Shown here one piece after another: positions 42,308 through 47,693 of a stretch of DNA of 47,693 nt. The stretch is from Micavibrio sp. UBA1850 (GTDB taxonomy: Bacteria > Pseudomonadota > Alphaproteobacteria > Micavibrionales > Micavibrionaceae): the NCBI GenBank assembly GCA_002338525.1, contig DDIM01000003.1, positions 18,148 through 65,840 on the forward strand, given 5' to 3'. Every line of letters begins with the position of its first letter. Position 1 is the first letter of the stretch. The position numbers were made by a program, and so were the translations under genes. The notes beneath the pieces are model-generated. The model saw only the letters and a program-made list of their open reading frames with translations. It ran no database searches and was not told the origin of the DNA.

Positions 42308-42397
42308 GTCTTCATTGTAGCTTGTAAATCTTGTATGTATAGAGTGTGACTAGAAAATGCTCACATAAACCAATAGGAAAAAGAGAATCATAGACGC

Positions 42398-43129
42398 ATG
42401 ATTTCGTTTGAAGAAGTAGGATTAAGATACGGAACACAACCAGAAGTTTTTTCTGGTGTGAATTTTACATTAACGCAAGGCTCTTTTTACTATCTATCGG
42501 GGCCAAGCGGTGCGGGTAAAACATCCCTGATAAACCTGCTGAGTTTAAATGAACGGCCAACACGTGGTTTTATTAGAATGTTTAACCAAGTGATTGAACA
42601 TCGTGACCGCAATAGCCTTGTAGGCGTTCGCCGTAAAATCGGTATCGTTTTTCAAGATTTTCGTCTTCTCAACCATCTCAATGTCTTTGATAATGTCGCT
42701 CTTCCTTTGCGAATTAAGCGAACACAAGAAAAACATATACAAAAAAACGTAAAAGAATTGCTTGATTGGGTCGGCCTAGGCGACAAAATGCATTACTACC
42801 CACTCACATTGTCTGGAGGCGAACAGCAGCGCATCTCAATTGCGCGCGCCATCGTATCACAGCCGCATCTACTTCTCGCTGACGAGCCTACCGGTAACCT
42901 CGACCCAGAAATAAGTGAAAAGCTTATGAAATTGTTTGAACAACTCCACAGAATGGGCACAACAATCGTCATGGCAACACATAATGAGCGTATAATACAA
43001 GACCACCCCCATCCAATCCTAAATTTAGACAATGGAATACTAACTGAACGTATTCAACCAACCCTTTCTGACATTAAACTAAGAAAAAGCCCCTTAGCTG
43101 AAGTGTCAGACGCCATAAAACACCTATAA
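42398..43129 (+). CDS. ftsE: Cell division ATPase FtsE
   Basis: ABC ATPase that with FtsX controls periplasmic murein hydrolases at the septum. The 243 residues have Walker A GPSGAGKT (35-42), the Q-loop FQDFRLL, the ABC signature LSGGEQQRISIARA, Walker B LLLADEPTGNLDPE and the H-loop ATHNE. ftsX starts 11 bases later. Confidence 0.95.
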   Translation: MISFEEVGLRYGTQPEVFSGVNFTLTQGSFYYLSGPSGAGKTSLINLLSLNERPTRGFIRMFNQVIEHRDRNSLVGVRRKIGIVFQDFRLLNHLNVFDNVALPLRIKRTQEKHIQKNVKELLDWVGLGDKMHYYPLTLSGGEQQRISIARAIVSQPHLLLADEPTGNLDPEISEKLMKLFEQLHRMGTTIVMATHNERIIQDHPHPILNLDNGILTERIQPTLSDIKLRKSPLAEVSDAIKHL

Positions 43130-43140
43130 AAGCCCTAAAA

Positions 43141-44013
43141 ATGTTCAATTTCGTCCAAATCATCCCCTTAAAAGACAAAAAACATGATAGCGCGTTGTCT
43201 ATGATGATCGCGCTTATGGTTTGCACCATTCTAATTGTCGCGTTTTCTGCACTTTTTTTATCAAACCTAAGCGCACAATGGCATAACTCCGTTACTCATA
43301 TTGCAACACTAGAACTTCCTGAAGGCACAAGCAGAAGCACAATATCTAGAGTAAAGAATACACTTGGAAACAACAGCTTAGTTGAAGATTTTAAAGAAAT
43401 AAATCAAGATGATATCAAATCAATTCTTTCCCCATGGATTGATAGAGCCCTTCTTGATACGAACGACATACCTCTACCTACTATTTACACACTTTCCCTA
43501 AAGTCAGGAAGCGCAATAGAAAGAGATAAATTAAAGTTTGAAATCAAGGCAATAGACCAAGAAATTAAACTTAGCACTCACACAAATTGGTTACAAAAAG
43601 CATTCGAGCGCGCAACAAGGTTAAAGCTTCTTGCATGGGGTGTAGGGCTTGTCCTGTCCCTGACATTAATTACATCCATATCATTGCTAACCAGAACGCG
43701 CATACACCTTAATACGGATGCCATTCGCCTTCTCCACACATCTGGTGCGACAGATAATTACATTATAAAACAGTTTATTATTTATATATCTTCATTATCC
43801 ATCAAAGGTATTTTAGCGGGTAGTATTGCCGCGTGTATTTTGTTTTTGGCCCTAACCTACTCGGGACATGATGAAGACATGCAGAACTTTACGTTCAATA
43901 CGTTAACAAAAGGAGATATACTCTTCCTAATCTTAACACCTGTATTTATATTTGCCTTCATAGTTGGTACGACCAGCTACACAGTTTCAAATACCTTGAA
44001 ACGAATGATATAA
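43141..44013 (+). CDS. ftsX: Cell division permease-like protein FtsX
   Basis: Membrane partner of FtsE. The 290 residues have four membrane helices: one near the N-terminus (about 20-42), then three in the C-terminal half (about 165-190, 215-240 and 258-280). The periplasmic domain lies between the first and second. The LLTRTRIHLNTDAIRLLHTSGA segment is FtsX-like. Sequence is divergent from well-studied FtsX, as is typical for Alphaproteobacteria; context with ftsE makes the call firm. Confidence 0.92.
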   Translation: MFNFVQIIPLKDKKHDSALSMMIALMVCTILIVAFSALFLSNLSAQWHNSVTHIATLELPEGTSRSTISRVKNTLGNNSLVEDFKEINQDDIKSILSPWIDRALLDTNDIPLPTIYTLSLKSGSAIERDKLKFEIKAIDQEIKLSTHTNWLQKAFERATRLKLLAWGVGLVLSLTLITSISLLTRTRIHLNTDAIRLLHTSGATDNYIIKQFIIYISSLSIKGILAGSIAACILFLALTYSGHDEDMQNFTFNTLTKGDILFLILTPVFIFAFIVGTTSYTVSNTLKRMI

Positions 44014-44039
44014 ATAAAAACATTAGATCTATCGTAAAC

Positions 44040-44624
44040 ATGTTTGCAAACCCGTTTAAAAGACTAATCCTGCTAGGCCTCTCAACCATTCTACTATGCG
44101 TGGGGCTTTACGTTGTGGGCTTGACTGTGTTTACGCTCAACGCATTAAAAACACATTCCTTCCCGACCCAGTCTGCCGATGCAGTTATTATCCTCACTGG
44201 TGGGGAGAACAGAATTTCTGAAGGCATAAAGATCTGGGAAGAAGGCCTTGCATCAAAGGTTCTAATCACAGGCGTTGGCAAAGACATTACACTTCAAAAT
44301 ATTTTCCCAAACAATCACACAGCTAAAGAATGTTGCGTCTCACTAGGGTACTCAGCCCTAGACACTGTTGGAAACGCTCAAGAAGCATATAAATGGCTCG
44401 CAGGCAATGATGTTCGATCATTTTATATTGTGACGTCAACCTATCATATGCCACGTGCCAAACAGATTTTTAAAGACTATCTCCCCGATCACTCCTATAA
44501 GATATATACGCACAGCGTTGAAATGGATCGCCTATCACCTGAAATGAAGAATTTTTGGAAGTTGATGATCGAAGAGTACAACAAAATTATATACATCTGG
44601 GGCACAAGCTATAAAAAACTATGA
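44040..44624 (+). CDS. YdcF/SanA-type DUF218 protein
   Basis: The 194 residues have one N-terminal membrane helix (about 10-32) and a DUF218 domain with AVIILTGGENRISEGIKI, SKVLITGVGKDITLQNI, and TSTYHMPRAKQIFKDYLP. SanA-like members affect envelope permeability, but the reaction is not established. It lies 26 bases after ftsX and overlaps the plsC-like gene by 4 bases, so it belongs to the ftsE-ftsX-DUF218-plsC-DUF2125 operon. Confidence 0.9.
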   Translation: MFANPFKRLILLGLSTILLCVGLYVVGLTVFTLNALKTHSFPTQSADAVIILTGGENRISEGIKIWEEGLASKVLITGVGKDITLQNIFPNNHTAKECCVSLGYSALDTVGNAQEAYKWLAGNDVRSFYIVTSTYHMPRAKQIFKDYLPDHSYKIYTHSVEMDRLSPEMKNFWKLMIEEYNKIIYIWGTSYKKL

Positions 44625-45346
44625 CCGATAAACTAAGAAGCATCATATTTAACCTTGTCTATTATGGCTCGACAGCCATTTTTTGCGTTTTATATATCCC
44701 CACAGTTTTCCTGCCGGAAAAAATGTATATCAAAGCCTTAAATTTCTATTTTTTATACGTCGCCTTTATTGAACGTGTATTTATGAATTTAAGATATGAA
44801 GTCATTGGCCGCGAACATTTGCCAAAGGAAGGCTCATACATTGTTGCGGCAAAACATTACTCGGCCTACGAGACATTAAAACTTTATGTTTTATTTGATC
44901 ACCCGGCAGTTATCTTGAAAAAGGAGCTATTCTCAATTCCTATTTGGGGGTGGCTTGCCAAAAAGGCCGGAAACATAGGCATAGACCGCAGCGATCGCGA
45001 CTCCGCTGTTCAATCTATAAAACAAGGCGCCATAGACACGGCTAAAGAAGGACGCCCCATTGTGATATTCCCGCAAGGCACACGTGTAGGCATTAATGTC
45101 AAAAAACCATACAAACGTGGCATTACACATATGGCAAAGGCCGCAGACCTGCCAATTATTCCCCTTGCCATGAATAGTGGTGTCTTTTGGCCTCGTAATG
45201 CCTTTTGGAAAAAATCAGGCGTTGTCACATTCAAATTTCTGCCCCCTATCCCTAAAAACATTCCTGCCGATGATATCATTCGTCGCTTGGAAACTGATCT
45301 AGAACAAGAAAGTCACGCTCTTGTAGAAAGCGCAAAAAAATTATGA
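44621..45346 (+). CDS. plsC: PlsC-like 1-acylglycerol-3-phosphate acyltransferase
   Basis: Likely acylates lysophosphatidic acid to phosphatidic acid at the inner membrane. The 241 residues have an N-terminal membrane helix (about 10-30) and the acyltransferase blocks: motif I appears as H79-X4-E84 (KHYSAYETLKL) where H-X4-D is canonical, and the glycerol-phosphate-binding motif reads FPQGTR (150-155) where FPEGTR is commonest. ATGA overlap with the DUF218 gene and overlap with the DUF2125 gene indicate coupled translation. Confidence 0.88.
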   Translation: MTDKLRSIIFNLVYYGSTAIFCVLYIPTVFLPEKMYIKALNFYFLYVAFIERVFMNLRYEVIGREHLPKEGSYIVAAKHYSAYETLKLYVLFDHPAVILKKELFSIPIWGWLAKKAGNIGIDRSDRDSAVQSIKQGAIDTAKEGRPIVIFPQGTRVGINVKKPYKRGITHMAKAADLPIIPLAMNSGVFWPRNAFWKKSGVVTFKFLPPIPKNIPADDIIRRLETDLEQESHALVESAKKL

Positions 45347-46119
45347 AAACGTTAAAAAAGATCCTCATTATCCTCATCATTGCCCTACCAACACTTTATA
45401 TTGCTGGGTGGTACACGATGGCGCACCTCATCGAAAGACAGCTCGACACACTCGATCAAGCAAGCGATATTACGTTTTCTCCCGCGCCATCAAATGTTGA
45501 AGGCTTTCCATATTGGCCCCGCATACGTTATACCGGCACTATTAAAACACCGCGTTTTGACATTCAGGCTATTGGCATGCTGGCAACAATTGGCGCCGAT
45601 AGCCTTGGCATTACGACTAAGCTTGATTTCCCCAACGGCTTTATACTTCGCGATACCCAAACAAACACACCGCATGAGTTTCAAGCCTCGCATATCGAGC
45701 TTGAGGTTCCCCTAAGCCCCGCATTAAAAGGGCAGACAAAAAGACATATGGAAGAATGGCGCGACGCCGGTGGGCAAGTTAGCGTGTCATCACTGCACAT
45801 CCAAAAAGACGATATCAAAATTTCTGGTGAAGGCGATATAAAGCTTGATCAAAACCTACAGCCTGACGGCATCATAAACTTGAAAATACGTGGCTACCAA
45901 CAACTCTTAACAGAGCTACAACAAGCCAAAATGATCCGCACAATCCCGCAGGATAAGCTCAACATTGCAACTTCACTTATTGGTGCTCTGACGGGTCAAC
46001 CTGATTTTGCAACCAACAAAAATGCACAGTTTTCTGCACCTATGGTTATCAAAAACCAGCTTGTATACATAGGGCCTATGCGTGTTGGGAAAATACAAAA
46101 GATCAGTTGGCCTGAGTAA
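45343..46119 (+). CDS. DUF2125 periplasmic protein
   Basis: The 258 residues have an N-terminal signal anchor (about 6-26, ILIILIIALPTLYIAGWYTM) and a DUF2125-type extracytoplasmic beta-rich domain (SNVEGFPYWPRIRYTGTIKT near the start; VYIGPMRVGKIQKISWP at the end). Function unknown; its fixed place after plsC and before the TyrA-type gene is usual in the class. It overlaps the plsC stop by 4 bases. Confidence 0.87.
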   Translation: MKTLKKILIILIIALPTLYIAGWYTMAHLIERQLDTLDQASDITFSPAPSNVEGFPYWPRIRYTGTIKTPRFDIQAIGMLATIGADSLGITTKLDFPNGFILRDTQTNTPHEFQASHIELEVPLSPALKGQTKRHMEEWRDAGGQVSVSSLHIQKDDIKISGEGDIKLDQNLQPDGIINLKIRGYQQLLTELQQAKMIRTIPQDKLNIATSLIGALTGQPDFATNKNAQFSAPMVIKNQLVYIGPMRVGKIQKISWPE

Positions 46120-46160
46120 TATAGTTTAGGACTGTAAGACCAAAGTAAGGTAAAAGGACT

Positions 46161-47060
46161 TTAGCTGCCCTTTGTTGGAACGTCATCCTGCTTGGCCTGC
46201 ACAACACCTTTTCGGATTTGAGATGTGCGCAAAAACAAATCATAAAGCTTATCGCCATCTTCCTGGCGAATAGCCTTTTGCAACTCAGTCAAATCTTCGT
46301 TGAAACGCTGTATCATCTCCAACATAGCGTATTTGTTATTCAAAAAAATATCACGCCACATCGTAGGGTCTCCAGCAGCAATACGTGTAAAATCACGAAA
46401 TCCCCCTGCCGAGTATTTAATCACCTCGCCCTTAATATCATCTTCCAGATCTGTAGCGGTTCCCACAATCGAAAAGGCAATCAAATGCGGCAAATGTGAT
46501 GTGATCCCTAAAATCTTGTCGTGGTGCTTAGGCGTCATAATCTCGACATTTGCACCACACGCATCCCACAGATCACAGACACGTTTAACAGCAAGCGCGT
46601 CTCGTCCATCGTCAATAGGCGTTACAATGAACCAACGCCCCTCAAACAAATGACCAAACCCATGTTCTGGCCCTGATTTTTCAGTCCCCGCAATAGGGTG
46701 TGAGGGAACAAATGACACATCCGCAGGGATAAATGGCTGCAAATCTTTTATAGCCTTAAACTTCACCGAGCCGACATCAGTCACAATAGCACCAGATTTA
46801 AGAGACGATGATATTGCCTGACCAACCGCCTTGTATGCCCCAACAGGAACACATATGACCACAAGATCAGCTTCTTTACAGCCACGCGCCAAATCTGTGT
46901 AAACTTCATCGGCAAGCCCTAACAATTTCACCTGATCACAAACATCTTGAGACACATCAGCACAGACAATTTTTTCACATAAATTCTTTGCCTTAAACTG
47001 ACGCGCCAGAGATGACCCGATAAGACCAAACCCTATAATGGTAATTGTTTTAAAACTCAT
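46161..47060 (-). CDS. tyrC: Prephenate/arogenate dehydrogenase (TyrC type)
   Basis: NAD(P)-dependent oxidative decarboxylation of prephenate or arogenate in tyrosine synthesis. The 299 residues have the N-terminal Rossmann motif IIGFGLIGSSLARQFK, VICVPVGAYKAVG, DVGSVKFKAI, the substrate-binding SHPIAGTEKSGPEHG, and the helical C-terminal domain (SAGGFRDFTRIAAGDPTMWRD). There is no fused chorismate mutase or ACT domain, as in cyclohexadienyl dehydrogenases. hisC, often next to it in relatives, is not present in the short gap to the methyltransferase gene. Confidence 0.95.
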   Translation of the reverse strand: MSFKTITIIGFGLIGSSLARQFKAKNLCEKIVCADVSQDVCDQVKLLGLADEVYTDLARGCKEADLVVICVPVGAYKAVGQAISSSLKSGAIVTDVGSVKFKAIKDLQPFIPADVSFVPSHPIAGTEKSGPEHGFGHLFEGRWFIVTPIDDGRDALAVKRVCDLWDACGANVEIMTPKHHDKILGITSHLPHLIAFSIVGTATDLEDDIKGEVIKYSAGGFRDFTRIAAGDPTMWRDIFLNNKYAMLEMIQRFNEDLTELQKAIRQEDGDKLYDLFLRTSQIRKGVVQAKQDDVPTKGS

Positions 47061-47100
47061 ATTGGAAATGACCTTCTACTGATTTAATTTATTAATTTAT

Positions 47101-47693
47101 TTATTTGGATTTTAAACGCGAAGATTCAGCACGCGCAACGGTTGGTTTAATCGCTTTAGATGTACGAACAGGCACAGCCGTTCCCTTACTTGGCTTTATC
47201 GTTGCGTATGTTTTCTTTCTAGCAACTGCGACGTTAACACCACCAAACGCAGACAAAAGAGACTGACCATATTTTTCAAGTATATTCGCCATATTGTAAA
47301 TAAAGGGTTTACGAAATGGAGGAAAGTATAACGCACTGCAAATGCGCTCACACTTAAAATTAGATTTTTCTAATAAACTTTTGAGCTGTGTCGAAGAAAA
47401 CGGATGCCCATGGCCAAAAGGCGCCCAACTTACATTTGTCCAAAGCCCTGCTCGGTTTGGTACAACAAGAATAAATTTCCCTTCGCTTTTTAAAACACGA
47501 AAGATATCCTTCAAAACTTCATCTGGAACAAAGCTATACTCAAGACCATGCACCATAACGATGACATCAACACTACTTGTCTCGAGGGGAATACGGTGTA
47601 AATGCGCAAATGAAATGTTGTTAATGTCTCTGCCTTTATAGCCATTAACGCGCGCGCCATCCTCGTATAGCTCCGCTGAAAAAAGAGACAAAT
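47101..47693 (-). CDS. SAM-dependent methyltransferase-like protein, N-terminus cut by window edge
   Basis: About 197 C-terminal residues are visible. The frame is open to the edge; a TTG at 47689-47691 is more likely an internal Leu than a start, since the SAM-binding motif I of this fold is missing and must lie outside. Visible pieces: a motif II-like segment (SSVDVIVMVHGLEYSFVPDE), DIFRVLKSEGKFILVVPNRA and APFGHGHPFSSTQLKSLL, then a Lys/Ser/Thr-rich basic tail (about the last 45 residues). The family commonly neighbours hisC-tyrC and gloB in Alphaproteobacteria; its substrate is unknown. Confidence 0.85.
   Translation of the reverse strand, partial: LSLFSAELYEDGARVNGYKGRDINNISFAHLHRIPLETSSVDVIVMVHGLEYSFVPDEVLKDIFRVLKSEGKFILVVPNRAGLWTNVSWAPFGHGHPFSSTQLKSLLEKSNFKCERICSALYFPPFRKPFIYNMANILEKYGQSLLSAFGGVNVAVARKKTYATIKPSKGTAVPVRTSKAIKPTVARAESSRLKSK

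Overview
The window is a gene-dense stretch of core chromosome, moderately AT-rich by eye, from an alphaproteobacterium. Evidence for the class: the order tpiA-secG-pyrG-kdsA-eno-ftsB-pdhA-pdhB-pdhC-lpd, the ppiD-trpE / trpGDC / lexA / comEC / gltA block, the prfA-prmC-DUF4167-clpB block, the HIG1-etfB-etfA group, GapR (DUF2312), a GAAC-N7-GAAC LexA box, and an E1-beta subunit that carries its own lipoyl domain. A lone DotI/IcmL-like protein and the AT-rich composition would suit a Micavibrio-like or another early-branching lineage, but that placement is inference. I see no tRNA, rRNA, CRISPR array, transposase or phage gene. No gap between genes exceeds 300 bases; the largest is 33179-33443.

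Region 1 (1-11810, mostly minus strand) is central carbon metabolism and envelope supply: triosephosphate isomerase, SecG, CTP synthase, a small unknown protein, KdsA, enolase, FtsB and the pyruvate dehydrogenase complex. The E1 genes (pdhA, pdhB) are separated from E2-E3 (pdhC, lpd) by an unrecognised lysine-rich gene on the opposite strand. Region 2 (11943-19618, mostly plus) has a PpiD-like chaperone, tryptophan synthesis genes trpE, trpG, trpD and trpC, and LexA. TrpE and TrpG are separated by an inverted polysaccharide-deacetylase-like gene. Region 3 (19629-29978) has ComEC, citrate synthase, an ABC1 kinase divergent from COQ9 (both linked to ubiquinone), a DotI/IcmL-like exported protein, GapR, an M17 aminopeptidase, a MurC-like ligase and an unknown lipoprotein.

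Region 4 (30034-36896) is ClpB, DUF4167, PrmC, release factor 1, a YgjV-like membrane protein and a RodZ-like protein. Between prmC and the DUF4167 gene is a non-coding stretch packed with consecutive inverted repeats. Region 5 (36957-47693) has UbiG, a HIG1 protein, the electron-transfer flavoprotein, a pentapeptide-repeat protein, a 40-residue LptM-like lipoprotein, a zinc-ribbon membrane protein, FtsEX, a DUF218 protein, a PlsC-like acyltransferase, DUF2125, a TyrA/TyrC-type dehydrogenase and a truncated methyltransferase.

I did not find a clear new multi-gene system. The observations most worth following are the structured leader at 33200-33350, the orphan gene inside the pdh cluster, the 18-bp perfect palindrome ahead of ppiD, the lone DotI/IcmL-like gene, and a KdsA whose sequence class looks unlike the usual alphaproteobacterial form.
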